Source of the DNA: Caldilineaceae bacterium
Lineage (GTDB): Bacteria > Chloroflexota > Anaerolineae > Caldilineales > Caldilineaceae
Direction: 5' to 3'
Assembly: GCA_020433455.1 (NCBI GenBank)
Contig: JAGRCP010000105.1
Location: 1 to 35,318, forward strand
Length of the DNA stretch: 35,318 bases
Shown: positions 1 through 8,710 of the stretch, piece after piece
Numbering within the stretch: position 1 is the stretch's first letter
Layout: the number at the start of each line of letters is the position of its first letter
Made by a program: the position numbers and the translations under genes
The notes under the pieces: generated by a model
Databases searched by the model: none
Told to the model about the DNA's origin: nothing
What the model saw: the letters and a program-made list of their open reading frames with translations, nothing else

Positions 1-36
1 AACCTACCTTTTCGCAGTGAAGTCAGGAATTAGAAA

Positions 37-503
37 TCAAAAATTGGTTGATGGGTCGATTGTGGGATTGTAGAGAGCCGGGTCCTCTTTGAGTTGTAAT
101 TTGCGTTGGTCAGGCAGCATGGTAACGAGAAGGCGGATAATTTGGTTGAGGATATCGACGCGGTGGGTGACGACTTCGTCGCCGAGAAGCGGCTCGCCCA
201 GATAGTACCACTCACGCGCCTCGCGTGCGGAGCCGAGCGCATACTCGAAGAAACGGGAACGGTCTGCGCCTGAACTGCGCCTGAACTGCGGCTGTAGCCT
301 TCGCTTAAATTCGCAGCAATCGATCCGATACTGCGATAGAGCTGATCCGCTACGCGCTGCGTACGGCGATCTTTGTTCAGTTTGCTCACATCCGCCCACG
401 CAATCGCGCCCGCAAACCGCGCCAAACGATAAACCGTCCAGCGCCATATCGGATCTTCTCTGGTGTGCTGCGGAACAGACGTCTCCCACTCGCTATATTT
501 CAC
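37..503 (-). pseudogene. Four-helix bundle protein (S23/TIGR02436-like), frameshifted
   Basis: The first half reads from a GTG at 503 (an in-frame TGA lies 9 nt upstream, so this is the only start) and contains the family's signature (ADQLYRSIGSIAANLSEGYS). The second half, beginning at SSGADRSRFFEYALGSARE, is in another frame and runs to the stop at 37. The switch falls exactly on two adjacent copies of the 11-mer tgcgcctgaac at 265-275 and 276-286. Removing one copy restores one reading frame of about 150 codons with the usual family continuation. Proteins of this family are small helical bundles, often found beside or inserted in rRNA and accessory regions, with no settled function. The rest of the gene is undecayed, so the break is either recent or a sequence error. 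Confidence 0.8.
265..286. repeat. 11-bp perfect tandem duplication causing a frameshift
   Basis: Two head-to-tail copies of tgcgcctgaac (265-275, 276-286), followed by a further tgcg. Because 11 is not a multiple of three, the duplication shifts the reading frame of the four-helix-bundle gene. It looks like replication slippage. Confidence 0.9.
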
Positions 504-541
504 AATATTTCACACCATCCCCTCATCCCCCAAATCATTCC

Positions 542-1735
542 TCATTCCTCATTCGCTTGTCCAAACATCCCCTCCGCCTGCCACGCCTCTATCTGTTCCG
601 CCCTGTAGCCGAGTCCCGTCATTATTTCGGCGGTGTGTTCGCCCAGAGTTGCGCCAATGTGACGGTAGGTCGGCTCGCACGCTGAGAAGCGGAGGGGCGT
701 GGCCAGCTGAGGCTGGGCGCCGCCGTCCGGCCTGGGTACATGGACGACGCGGCCCCGGGCTTGAGCCTGGGGCTGTTCGCACGCCTCGCGCATGGTGAGC
801 ACCGGCTCGACGCAGAGGTCCAGGGGCGCAAAGACGGCCTCCCACTCGGCCAGGGTGCGCTGGGCGATGGTCTCGGCGATGCCCGCCCGGGCCCGCTGCT
901 GATCGCGCAACCCCGCGGTGAGGCCCAGTTCGACGAGATCCGGGCGGTCGATGGCCTGGCAAAAGCCCTGCCAGAATTTTGGCTCCAGACTGCCCACGGC
1001 CAGGTAGCGATCGTCGCGGGTGCGGTAGTAGCCGTAATAGCCGCCGCCGGTCAGTACGCTGCCTTCCCGAGTCGGATCGACGCCGCCCACCAGGTATTCA
1101 GTCGCGGCCAGGGTATTCCACGTCATGGCCGCATCGAGCATGCTCACATCGATCATCTGGCCGATCCCCGTCTGCTCCCGATAGATGACCGCCGCCAGCA
1201 GCCCGGTCAAGGCGATGAAGGAACTGCCCATGTCGGCAATCTGTATGCCCAGAGGCGGCGGTCCGCTTGCCGCGTACCCGCTGTGGCCGGCAATGCCCGA
1301 ACGCGCGACGAGGTTGATGTCATGCGCAGCCCGATCCCGGTCCGGACCATCCTGGCCGAAGCCGCTGATTGCGCAATAGATGAGGCGCGGATTGGCCGCG
1401 CGCAGCGCATCATAGCCCACGCCCAGGCGATCCATGACGCCGGGACGAAATTGCTCCAGCACAATGTCATACTCCTGGACCAGTTGCTTGACGACGTCGG
1501 GCGCGGCGGGGTGTTTGAGGTTGAGGCTTAGCGAGCGCTTGTTGCGGTTGATGACGGCATGCCAGGCCGCATGTTCGCCGTCAAAGGGTGGCTGCAAGCG
1601 CATCATGTCGAGGCGGTCGGGCGCTTCAACGCGGATGACGTCGGCTCCCCAATCGGCCAGAAGCAGCGAGGCGAAGGGGCCGGGAACCAGGGTGGAAAAA
1701 TCCAGAATCTTGAGGGAAGAGAGCAGGTCAGGCAT
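542..1735 (-). CDS. CaiB/BaiF (type III) CoA-transferase family protein
   Basis: A 397-residue protein of usual family length. These enzymes move CoA between carboxylic acids through an aspartyl-CoA thioester. The N-terminus (LKILDFSTLVPGPFASLLLADWGADVIRVE) is the family signature. The expected catalytic aspartate is probably D139 in the segment RAAHDINLVARSGIAG, where relatives have G-x-D-x(5)-sG. Start: the frame is open further upstream to 1966, but that stretch overlaps the ResB-like gene and resembles nothing. The ATG at 1735 has GAGGAGG nine bases before it, so I chose it. It lies 35 bp after the ResB-like gene on the same strand and is probably the third gene of that transcript. The substrate pair cannot be told from sequence; candidates include alpha-methylacyl-CoA racemase-like, formyl-CoA and carnitine-CoA enzymes. 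Confidence 0.88.
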   Translation of the reverse strand: MPDLLSSLKILDFSTLVPGPFASLLLADWGADVIRVEAPDRLDMMRLQPPFDGEHAAWHAVINRNKRSLSLNLKHPAAPDVVKQLVQEYDIVLEQFRPGVMDRLGVGYDALRAANPRLIYCAISGFGQDGPDRDRAAHDINLVARSGIAGHSGYAASGPPPLGIQIADMGSSFIALTGLLAAVIYREQTGIGQMIDVSMLDAAMTWNTLAATEYLVGGVDPTREGSVLTGGGYYGYYRTRDDRYLAVGSLEPKFWQGFCQAIDRPDLVELGLTAGLRDQQRARAGIAETIAQRTLAEWEAVFAPLDLCVEPVLTMREACEQPQAQARGRVVHVPRPDGGAQPQLATPLRFSACEPTYRHIGATLGEHTAEIMTGLGYRAEQIEAWQAEGMFGQANEE

Positions 1736-1770
1736 GGGCAGCAGCCTCCTCGGGACGGGTTGGGTGAATT

Positions 1771-3321
1771 TTACGGTTGGGCGTCGTTCTCCCCGCTTTG
1801 CAGGCGCGTACGCACTTGCGCGATAACCGTCGGGTCGTCGCTTTGGGCGATGAGGACGCGCTTGTGCATTCCCCAGGGCGCATCCTGGAACAGGGCAAAG
1901 CCGGGCCGATGCCGGAAGCCCGGCAGGCCGGCCAGGGTCAAAAGCAGCCCGGGCAGGAGGAGCCAAACGCCCGGCAAGCGGCGCACCGTTACGCGCAGGC
2001 TGGGGATGGGCAGCAGATCGATCACGGCGCCGTCGTCCAGCATCAAAAAGCGGGGCTCATCATCTTCTACCAGGAGCGGCGGTTCGGGCGTGGTGCTGTT
2101 GCGGGCATAAAGCTCCACGAGAAAATTGTGTTCGTCGGTCCCCCCGCGTACCAGGCGCAGACCGGCTCCCTGGCGGGGTAAGAGCAGGGCCTGTTCACTG
2201 CCCGGCCCGGGGAAGAGCAGCCCGATCATGGCAGAGGGTGATGTTTGGCCCGGCTGCGCCAGGAGGGGGCGGCTTTCCCGCGCGCGCACCAGCAGGGCCG
2301 GGTCCGCGGGCTGGGCCGCGACCAGCGCGCCGTTCACGCTCAGGCGTCTGGCTGCCGACAGGTCGAGCCGCTTGCGCACGCCGTTCCGCTCCACAAAGAG
2401 GAGGGGCGTAACGGCTCCGGAACCGGCGTGAATGGTCACGTCGTAGCGGAGTTCCAGATCGCCGCTCATGTAGCGATAGGTGTCGCCGGGCGCGAGCACG
2501 GGCGTTGTCAGCTCCCAGCCTATGCGTACGAAGAGCCAGATCGCCAGCGCAATCAGCAGCAATCCGGCCGGCAGCAGCAGCTTGAGCCAGGCCGCGCCGG
2601 GCCTGCGCATGGCCAGCAGACGGTCTTCATTGACCGATTCATTCTCCTCATCCTCTGCTTCACCCGTCTGGGGCGTGCTGTCTTCTTCCCGGGCTGCGTC
2701 GGCCGACTGAAGCGTTACGGTCGTCCGGCTCAGCATGGGATAATTTTCGGTCGGCAGTTCGTCCATCGCAAGCGGACGGTTTTCACTCCCTCCGTTTTCG
2801 TCGGCCGCGTTTTCATCGCTTTTCGGTTTGGCATAGGTCCGGCGCAGACGGTAAATGGGACGACCTGGAGGTAATGGAATTACCTGGCCCAGCACGCCGG
2901 CCTGTTCCAGGGCTATCTGCCCAATCTGACGCAATTGGCGGACCACGCCAAAGAGGTAGGCGCACTGAAACATGAGGAACAGGGTGATGACGGCCAACAG
3001 GACTTGGAAAAGGGGACTGTGGAGCAGATCGAAGAAGCCGATTGCAACCAGCAGGCGTCCCAGCGCGCCCAGGTGATCGCCGGCGGCCAGAAGTCGGCGA
3101 CCGGCCTCTGCGGGGTCGGCTCTGAGCGTGTCGGGCAGTTGGGGCAGCATGAGTGCGATGACGGCAAAGAGGAGCAAGGCGATGACAAATGTCAGGGCCA
3201 CGCGCAGATTAACCAGCCAGGGCCAGATGCCGTCCAGGCTACGTAGAGACCGCGTGGGCGCGCGTCCGTTTTGTGATCCATGGGCAGGCGGTTTAGAAGG
3301 CGATGTCAGGAATTGGGTCAT
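1771..3321 (-). CDS. ResB-like cytochrome c biogenesis membrane protein
   Basis: 516 residues. Two hydrophobic segments near the N-terminus (about 38-60 and 100-127), a third near 250 and a last one near 470 give the four-helix plan of ResB/Ccs1, with a large outside domain between helices 3 and 4. ResB works with ResC/CcsA in system II heme delivery to apocytochrome c. An acidic insert of roughly 80 residues separates helices 2 and 3. The start ATG overlaps the stop of the upstream helicase gene by four bases (ATGA), which suggests translational coupling. No ResC/CcsA partner is present in the window. Sequence similarity to ResB is loose and rests mainly on topology and the N-terminal helices, so a more distant membrane protein cannot be excluded. 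Confidence 0.6.
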   Translation of the reverse strand: MTQFLTSPSKPPAHGSQNGRAPTRSLRSLDGIWPWLVNLRVALTFVIALLLFAVIALMLPQLPDTLRADPAEAGRRLLAAGDHLGALGRLLVAIGFFDLLHSPLFQVLLAVITLFLMFQCAYLFGVVRQLRQIGQIALEQAGVLGQVIPLPPGRPIYRLRRTYAKPKSDENAADENGGSENRPLAMDELPTENYPMLSRTTVTLQSADAAREEDSTPQTGEAEDEENESVNEDRLLAMRRPGAAWLKLLLPAGLLLIALAIWLFVRIGWELTTPVLAPGDTYRYMSGDLELRYDVTIHAGSGAVTPLLFVERNGVRKRLDLSAARRLSVNGALVAAQPADPALLVRARESRPLLAQPGQTSPSAMIGLLFPGPGSEQALLLPRQGAGLRLVRGGTDEHNFLVELYARNSTTPEPPLLVEDDEPRFLMLDDGAVIDLLPIPSLRVTVRRLPGVWLLLPGLLLTLAGLPGFRHRPGFALFQDAPWGMHKRVLIAQSDDPTVIAQVRTRLQSGENDAQP

Positions 3322-6191
3322 GGGGCGACCTCAGGAGTAAGCCAGGCGCGGACTTCTTCCTCCACATTTTCCAGCCGGGTAAAGCGTCGCTCACATTCCG
3401 GCAGGGCGTCCAAAAACATCTGACCGTAGGATTTTTGCCACAGGCGGCTGTCCAGCAGGAGAACCGCGCCCCGATCGCTTTGGCGACGAATGAGGCGGCC
3501 GAAACCCTGACGAAAGCGCAGGATGGCATCGGGGACGGTGAAATCGCGGAACGCGTTGTCGAACTCGGCGCTGCGGGCCGCAATGAGGGGATCGCTGGGC
3601 ACGGCAAAGGGTAGGCGAACGATAATCAGCACGGAGAGCTGATCGCCGGGCAGGTCGATGCCTTCCCAGAAGCTGCGCGTCCCCATGAGCACGGCGCGTT
3701 CTGTCGTGCTGAATTCGCGCAGGAGACGGCTGCGGCTGCTCATGCCGTGCTGGAGCAGGCGAATGCCCAGTTGATCCAGGGGCGCGCGCAGGGCGTCGGC
3801 GGTGGTGCGCAGCTGGGCATAGCTTGTGAAGAGAACCAGCGTGCGGCCTGCGGCGGCCCGCGCGGCCGCCAGAATCGCCTCCTCCACGCCTGCCTGATAG
3901 CCTGCCTGATTGGGCGCGGGCAGATTGCGCGGCAGCAGGAGCACAACGTTGCGCGCATAGTCGAAGGGGCTCCCGACAGTGGATTCGGTCGCGTCCCACA
4001 GGCCCAGGCGTTCGCGGATATAGGTGAAGTCGTCCGCCGTGCGCAGGGTCGCGCCGGTAAAAATGGACGCGCGGGAAGCGCGTATCAGGCTCGCCTCTAC
4101 CTGCCTGCCTACGTGCAGCGGCGCGGCCAAGAGCGTCACCCGGGGATCGGCGTCTGTCCGGTTGCCGTAGCCGCGTTGCGATTCGACCTCCAGCCAGGCG
4201 ACGCTATCACCATGGGGGCTTTCGCCTGCGCCAAAGATGATCGTCGCCATGTTGGACTGGAGATCGGCGATCTCCTCATACACGCCTTGCAGCTCATCCA
4301 GGAGCATGGCCTGGGGTTCCCGGCTCATCCACTCGCCCGCGATCAGGCGCTGCAGGAGCCTTTGGAGCGTCTTCAGCAGGTCGTCAATGCGGGGGATGAC
4401 GCTATCCCATTCAATCTCCACTTCACTCCACAGCGGCTGGCTGCGCAGGCGGCTGTCGATGGCGATCCGCTGCGCGTAGTCACTTTCGCGCTTGACGTTT
4501 TGATGCGTCAGTACGGATTGGGCCAGGTAGGCGGCAAAGCGTCGCAGCGCGGAGCCGGCTCTGGCCGCTTGCTGTTCAATTTCCTCTGCCGCCTCCAGGC
4601 TGCGGTTATCGCTCTGGCCGCGCAGGAGCGTTAACAGGCCCGGCAGCAGATCGCCGGCCGGGGTCAAGCGCGCCAACTGGCGCTGAGTGCGTTTCCAATC
4701 CACCCGGTAAGTCAGTTGATCCGTGGCCGCGTCTTCCAGATGATGGGCTTCATCCACGATGAGGTGATCCACCGGCGGCAACAGGCGTCCGTCGGCGGCC
4801 ACATTGGCCATGAGGAGCGCGTGATTAATGACGAGGCAATGAACCCGTTCCGCCCGCGCGCGCGCCAGCCAGTAATAGTCGCGCCAGCCGGGGCGACTGC
4901 TGCAACGTTCAGGCGTACAACTTGCGCTGTGGGACGCGATCTCGGCCCAGAGCGCGCGATCTTCCGCAGTTGGCAGGTGGAGATCGCTCATGTCGCCGTC
5001 CGCGGTTTCGCTCATCCAGACCAGGATTTTGGCCAGAAAGCTCAGTTCATGGGCGGGCAGATCCCGGTTGCCCGCCCATTGCTCCAGCCGGCGGGTGCAG
5101 AGATAGTTGCCGCGCCCCTTGAGCTGCGTCCAGGTCAGATCGCCCAATGCCTGATCGCGGAGCAAATCGTGTAGTTGAGGCAGATCTTTATGGACGAGCT
5201 GTTCCTGCAGAGTGCGGGTATAGGTCGCGATAATCACCCGGCGCTGGTTGAGCAGGCTCCACAGCGCGGCCGGGGCCAGATAGGCCAGGCTTTTGCCCAC
5301 GCCCGTGCCCGCCTCGATGAGCAAGTGATCGCCCCGGTTGAGCGCATCCAACACCAGATGAGCCATGCGCAGCTGTCCGGGACGCGCTTCGTACTGCGGG
5401 CCGAGCTGCCTGGCCAGGGCTCCGTCTTCACCCAACAGGTCATCCAGGTGCGCCGAGTCAGCGGCAACCGGTGCGCCTCTGTGTGCGTTCAGAGGAGCGT
5501 GGTCTATGAGTGCAGCCGCGTTTTGGGGGCGGGGCAGGGTCAGGTCCGTGCGCGGGCGCGCTGTACGCTCCAGGCCGCGCTCGTTTGCTGCGTCCTCAAA
5601 CAATTGAAGGGGCGGCCATTCCGTGCGTCGGCCATACGCCAGAATTGCGTTGATAACCTGCGGGGGCAGCTCGTCGAGGCGCGTGTGCAGCTGCTGAAAG
5701 AGCAGCGCCGATGCCGCCGCATCATCCAGCGCGCGGTGGGCGTCGACCAGGGGGATGGCGAGCGCGCGACAGAGTTCGCCCAGGTTGTAGCTCGTCATGC
5801 CCGGCAGCAGGATCGTCGCCAGTTCATAGGTGTCGAGTATAGGGCGGTGCAGATGAATGCCCGCCGCGTCAAGGAAGCCGAAATCGAAGGACGCATTGTG
5901 GGCGACGAGTGCGCTCACCGGGCCGTCGCCGGTATCGTCCACAAAGGCGCGTAGTGCAGGCGCCGCCTCTTCCAGGCGGGGGGCGTGGGCTACATCTTCG
6001 TTGCGAATGCCGGTGATTTGCTGAACTGGAAGGGGAATGATCCGGTCCGGATTGATCAGCGTGGAAAAACGGGCGCGTATTTCGCCGCCCTGCATGCGCA
6101 CAGCGCCGATTTCGATGATGCGGTCGCGTACCGGATGCAAGCCGGTCGTTTCTAAATCGATGGCGACGATTGTCCGATCCGTGGCGCGCAC
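3318..6191 (-). CDS. dinG: DnaQ-type 3'-5' exonuclease fused to DinG-family superfamily 2 helicase
   Basis: 957 residues. Residues 1-170 are a DEDDh exonuclease (D12, E14, D103, H152, D156 or D157). From about 270 onward it is an XPD/DinG helicase: Walker A at 293-301 (EAGTGVGKS), DEAH box at 480-483, and motif VI near the C-terminus (QGFGRLIRRQSDRG). This fusion is the common Gram-positive and Chloroflexota form of DinG, acting in repair and restart of damaged replication. The Fe-S region keeps three cysteines (C365, C425, C430), but the position where relatives have CFYxxAR reads DYYWLAR, so the fourth ligand is replaced by D438; C452 is nearby. The start is a GTG with AAAGGA six bases upstream. 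It is the first gene of an apparent operon with the ResB-like and CaiB genes. Confidence 0.93.
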   Translation of the reverse strand: MRATDRTIVAIDLETTGLHPVRDRIIEIGAVRMQGGEIRARFSTLINPDRIIPLPVQQITGIRNEDVAHAPRLEEAAPALRAFVDDTGDGPVSALVAHNASFDFGFLDAAGIHLHRPILDTYELATILLPGMTSYNLGELCRALAIPLVDAHRALDDAAASALLFQQLHTRLDELPPQVINAILAYGRRTEWPPLQLFEDAANERGLERTARPRTDLTLPRPQNAAALIDHAPLNAHRGAPVAADSAHLDDLLGEDGALARQLGPQYEARPGQLRMAHLVLDALNRGDHLLIEAGTGVGKSLAYLAPAALWSLLNQRRVIIATYTRTLQEQLVHKDLPQLHDLLRDQALGDLTWTQLKGRGNYLCTRRLEQWAGNRDLPAHELSFLAKILVWMSETADGDMSDLHLPTAEDRALWAEIASHSASCTPERCSSRPGWRDYYWLARARAERVHCLVINHALLMANVAADGRLLPPVDHLIVDEAHHLEDAATDQLTYRVDWKRTQRQLARLTPAGDLLPGLLTLLRGQSDNRSLEAAEEIEQQAARAGSALRRFAAYLAQSVLTHQNVKRESDYAQRIAIDSRLRSQPLWSEVEIEWDSVIPRIDDLLKTLQRLLQRLIAGEWMSREPQAMLLDELQGVYEEIADLQSNMATIIFGAGESPHGDSVAWLEVESQRGYGNRTDADPRVTLLAAPLHVGRQVEASLIRASRASIFTGATLRTADDFTYIRERLGLWDATESTVGSPFDYARNVVLLLPRNLPAPNQAGYQAGVEEAILAAARAAAGRTLVLFTSYAQLRTTADALRAPLDQLGIRLLQHGMSSRSRLLREFSTTERAVLMGTRSFWEGIDLPGDQLSVLIIVRLPFAVPSDPLIAARSAEFDNAFRDFTVPDAILRFRQGFGRLIRRQSDRGAVLLLDSRLWQKSYGQMFLDALPECERRFTRLENVEEEVRAWLTPEVAP

Positions 6192-6256
6192 AGGGCATCC
6201 TTTGCTGTCGATACGGTTGAATAAGCGGTTGATGGTTGTTTCTGATCTTCACGTTC

Positions 6257-6284
6257 ATTATAGCCGGACCGCTATGCACATCAA
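6257..6284 (-). promoter_or_regulatory. Sigma-70-type promoter candidate for the dinG block
   Basis: On the minus strand a perfect TATAAT (6257-6262) follows TTGATG (6279-6284) with a 16-bp spacer. It lies about 65 bases before the dinG GTG and points the right way. Seen in sequence; activity is inferred. Confidence 0.6.
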
Positions 6285-6312
6285 AGAGCGACGACTAAAA
6301 TAGGGGCTTATT

Positions 6313-6381
6313 AATGGTTAATGGTGAACGATTAATGGTTAATGGTTAACGGGACGCATTAACCGTTCACCATTAACCATT
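6313..6381. repeat. Long imperfect inverted repeat built of TTAATGG units
   Basis: The left arm 6313-6337 and right arm 6357-6381 are reverse complements at 24 of 25 positions, with a 19-base centre that itself contains further TTAATGG copies. The unit ATTAATGG/TTAATGGT recurs about five times. It could fold into a long hairpin. It has no T-tract and sits between divergent genes, so a mobile or dispersed repeat element is more likely than a terminator. Confidence 0.8.
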
Positions 6382-6483
6382 CAGGATCTCCCATTTGGGC
6401 GGGACGGAAAATTACACTAACTGCGCGTTGTCGATTGGGGCGCAGGCAAGGTTTCAGAAACGGATTTCTACCAAATTTCGCTT

Positions 6484-6505
6484 TTGTAATCGTTATCGAT
6501 TACAA
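6484..6505. promoter_or_regulatory. Perfect 9+4+9 palindrome, operator-like
   Basis: TTGTAATCG, four bases (TTAT), then CGATTACAA. Size and symmetry fit the binding site of a dimeric helix-turn-helix regulator, and the half-sites resemble LacI/GalR-family operators. No LacI-type gene is in the window, so the cognate protein is unknown. It lies about 300 bp before the plus-strand regulator gene. Confidence 0.45.
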
Positions 6506-6808
6506 TCTATAACAAACATTGGAATCTTTTACCCCCCCCGATTACGCTGCCGATACTGTAAAAAACTTGTTCTGTGTGCCATAATACTGACCTTTCCATA
6601 ACTTTTGGCGAGTTTAGAATTATTTGGATGGGGCGTAGTGTAATTTTTGACGGAATTGGACGTTCGCATGATGCTTAGAATTGATTGTATGCGTTAGGAT
6701 TGTATAGAATTTAATTTTGTTGAAAGAGTTTAGGTGATTCTACGGATAACTTCGTCTGTACCACGCTATATTTTGCTTCGACCATAATTAAAGGAGACAT
6801 TGACGCTA

Positions 6809-7528
6809 ATGGCCGATCATATTGTTATCAGAGATAGCTTGTCCATTCTCCCAGCCGATTTTCTGGCTGCATTGGCGCGTAATGGCTGGTTGGTGAGTGC
6901 AACCGCTACGCCCGCCTCTCTTCAGGCTCATATTGAGCGCTATGGCTCGCCTTCGTTGCTAATCAGCACGGATGTTGTATTAAGCGATGAGGAATGGACC
7001 ATTATTGATAAAGTCCGCAGCAATGCTTTACTGGCTCTGTTGGCTATTGTGCCGGCAGAGGAAGGTGAATGGCTTCGTAATCCGGATGCTTTATGGCTTC
7101 ATGCTGATGATTTTGTTGCGACCACGGTAGATGAATCAGAACTGGTGCTGCGGGTGCGGCGTCTGTTGAACTTGTTGGCGCTGCGTACCGCACGCCGGCA
7201 ACAGGGGCAGGAACAAAAAGAGGCTCCGCGTGTCGCTGTGCGTTATCAGTATGATACCGTGCATATGCCGGGGCGAAGCTGGCTGAATAAGCTTTCTTCC
7301 ACGGAAGTCGAAATCGTGCGCAAGCTGGAGCAGGCGCAGGGAAAAGCCGTGCCGGTGGAAGATCTGGCCGAATCGGTATCCGCCGAGACCAATGAAGCCC
7401 GGATCAACGGCCTGCGGGTGCATATCAGCCGTCTGCGTAATAAGCTGGAAGCAAATGCGCTGCTTCCGCCCCGGATTGTTACTGTACGCGGCATTGGCTA
7501 TCGTATGGAACCGCCGGAACAGATGTAA
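6809..7528 (+). CDS. OmpR-type winged-helix regulator with degenerate receiver domain
   Basis: 239 residues. The C-terminal ~95 residues are a Trans_Reg_C winged helix (recognition region EARINGLRVHISRLRNKLE, then ITVRGIGYRM-like hairpin VTVRGIGYRM). The N-terminal ~115 residues have receiver-like length and end in a helix, but the acidic pair at the start is weak (IVIRDS), the phosphoacceptor region reads LLISTD, and the conserved lysine after strand 5 is missing (ADDFVATT). It is therefore probably not controlled by ordinary phosphorylation. Start: ATG at 6809 has AAAGGAG 12 bases upstream; a TTG at 6800 would be too close to that site. No histidine kinase is adjacent. DNA target unknown, possibly itself. 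Confidence 0.82.
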   Translation: MADHIVIRDSLSILPADFLAALARNGWLVSATATPASLQAHIERYGSPSLLISTDVVLSDEEWTIIDKVRSNALLALLAIVPAEEGEWLRNPDALWLHADDFVATTVDESELVLRVRRLLNLLALRTARRQQGQEQKEAPRVAVRYQYDTVHMPGRSWLNKLSSTEVEIVRKLEQAQGKAVPVEDLAESVSAETNEARINGLRVHISRLRNKLEANALLPPRIVTVRGIGYRMEPPEQM

Positions 7529-7615
7529 ATTGCTCTACTGCTTGACAACCTTCTCTGAGAGATCGCAACCCACATAGCGTTTTACAGCCCGCCGATTTTA
7601 CGGCACAATGTCGTC

Positions 7616-8710
7616 ATGCGAATTTCTGTGATTGTGACCGTCCTGAATGAAAGCGATGCTGTTTCGCGCTTGCTGGATTCCCTGTTGGCGCAAAGCCGCC
7701 GGCCCGACGAGATTGTTATCTGTGACGGGGGCAGCCGCGATGCTACGCCGGCTATGATTGAAGCTTATGCCGAGCGTGAAAGCGTACGTGGCGGTCCCCC
7801 CATTCGTCTGATTCGCTCGCCGGGATCCAATATCAGCCGCGGCCGCAATGTGGCTATTTCCGCGGCCGCCGGCCCCATTATTGCTGCGACTGATGCCGGA
7901 ACGCGCCTTGCGCCCGACTGGCTGGAAATGATCACAAAACCCTTTGAGGCTGACCCTGCTACGCGTGCCGTGGCAGGCTTTTTTCTGCCTGATGCAGAGG
8001 GCGTTTTTGAGACGGCCATGGCCGCGACGGTTTTGCCCCTGGAAGCCGATATCGATCCCGATCGCTTTTTACCCAGCAGCCGCTCTGTGGCTTTTACCAA
8101 GGAAACCTGGGCCGCGGCAGGCGGCTATCCTGAGTGGCTGGACTATTGCGAAGACCTCATTTTTGACTTTGAGGTCAATGCCCTGGCTCCCTTGCAGCCT
8201 ACGGCCTTTGCCTGGGCGCCTGACGCCCGGGTCTACTTCAAGCCGCGTTCCTCTCTCGCCTCGTTTTGGACCCAATACTTCCGCTACGCCCGGGGAGACG
8301 GCAAGGCCGATCTCTGGCGCAAGCGGCATGCCGCCCGTTATGTGACCTACTTTGTTTTGCTGCCCGCTTTGCTGGGCCATGCGTTCTTCGGCTTTTTTGC
8401 CCGTTGGCTGGGGTGGCTCGGCCTACTCGCAGGCGTGCTGGCCTACTGCGGTCGTCCCTGGCAACGTCTTTCGATGGTAGGGACGTCTCTTTCAGCGTGG
8501 GAGCGGCTGTCGGCCGGTGCGTTGGTCCCTGTCATCCGCGTCGTAGGCGATGTTGCCAAAATGGTCGGCTATCCTGTGGGGCTTTTGTGGCGTTGGCGGA
8601 ATCGTAAGCGGCCGGAAGTGCATTGGCGCACGTACGACCACCGCCTGGATGCCACGTGTGAAAACGCCGCCCCTGGCGGTGCCCAAATCAGCGATGAGGG
8701 GCGCGCATGA
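7616..8710 (+). CDS. Glycosyltransferase family 2, membrane-associated
   Basis: 364 residues. The N-terminal domain is a GT-A fold: MRISVIVTVLNESDAVSRLL, DEIVICDGGSRDAT, then the DxD-like ATDAGTRLAPDW. EDLIFDFEV is the probable acceptor or base region. From about residue 245 two hydrophobic stretches (FVLLPALLGHAFFGFF and WLGLLAGVLAYCG) suggest membrane anchoring. GT2 enzymes of this type add sugars to lipid or polymer acceptors at the inner face of the membrane. The stop overlaps the start of the next gene (ATGA), so the two are probably translated together. No clear Shine-Dalgarno sequence precedes the ATG. Donor and acceptor cannot be told. Confidence 0.85.
   Translation: MRISVIVTVLNESDAVSRLLDSLLAQSRRPDEIVICDGGSRDATPAMIEAYAERESVRGGPPIRLIRSPGSNISRGRNVAISAAAGPIIAATDAGTRLAPDWLEMITKPFEADPATRAVAGFFLPDAEGVFETAMAATVLPLEADIDPDRFLPSSRSVAFTKETWAAAGGYPEWLDYCEDLIFDFEVNALAPLQPTAFAWAPDARVYFKPRSSLASFWTQYFRYARGDGKADLWRKRHAARYVTYFVLLPALLGHAFFGFFARWLGWLGLLAGVLAYCGRPWQRLSMVGTSLSAWERLSAGALVPVIRVVGDVAKMVGYPVGLLWRWRNRKRPEVHWRTYDHRLDATCENAAPGGAQISDEGRA

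Larger units (their letters stand above)
6192..6808. other. 617-bp divergent intergenic region
   Basis: Lies between the minus-strand dinG block and the plus-strand regulator. It holds the dinG promoter candidate, a large inverted repeat (6313-6381) and a 22-bp palindrome (6484-6505). Base composition is clearly more AT-rich than the flanking genes. One 68-codon open frame (6395-6601) has no ribosome binding site or recognisable content and is not called. Confidence 0.7.

Noticed and set aside
740..1531. Long plus-strand open frame opposite the CoA-transferase gene
   Set aside because: Shadow frame of a GC-rich gene; no binding site or domain.
1736..1966. N-terminal extension of the CoA-transferase
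   Set aside because: Overlaps the ResB-like gene and has no family similarity; ATG 1735 has a strong binding site.
6395..6601. 68-codon plus-strand open frame in the divergent spacer
   Set aside because: No ribosome site, overlaps the palindrome, and its composition is not protein-like.
7542..7547. Perfect TTGACA before the first glycosyltransferase
   Set aside because: No acceptable -10 at 16-18 bp spacing.
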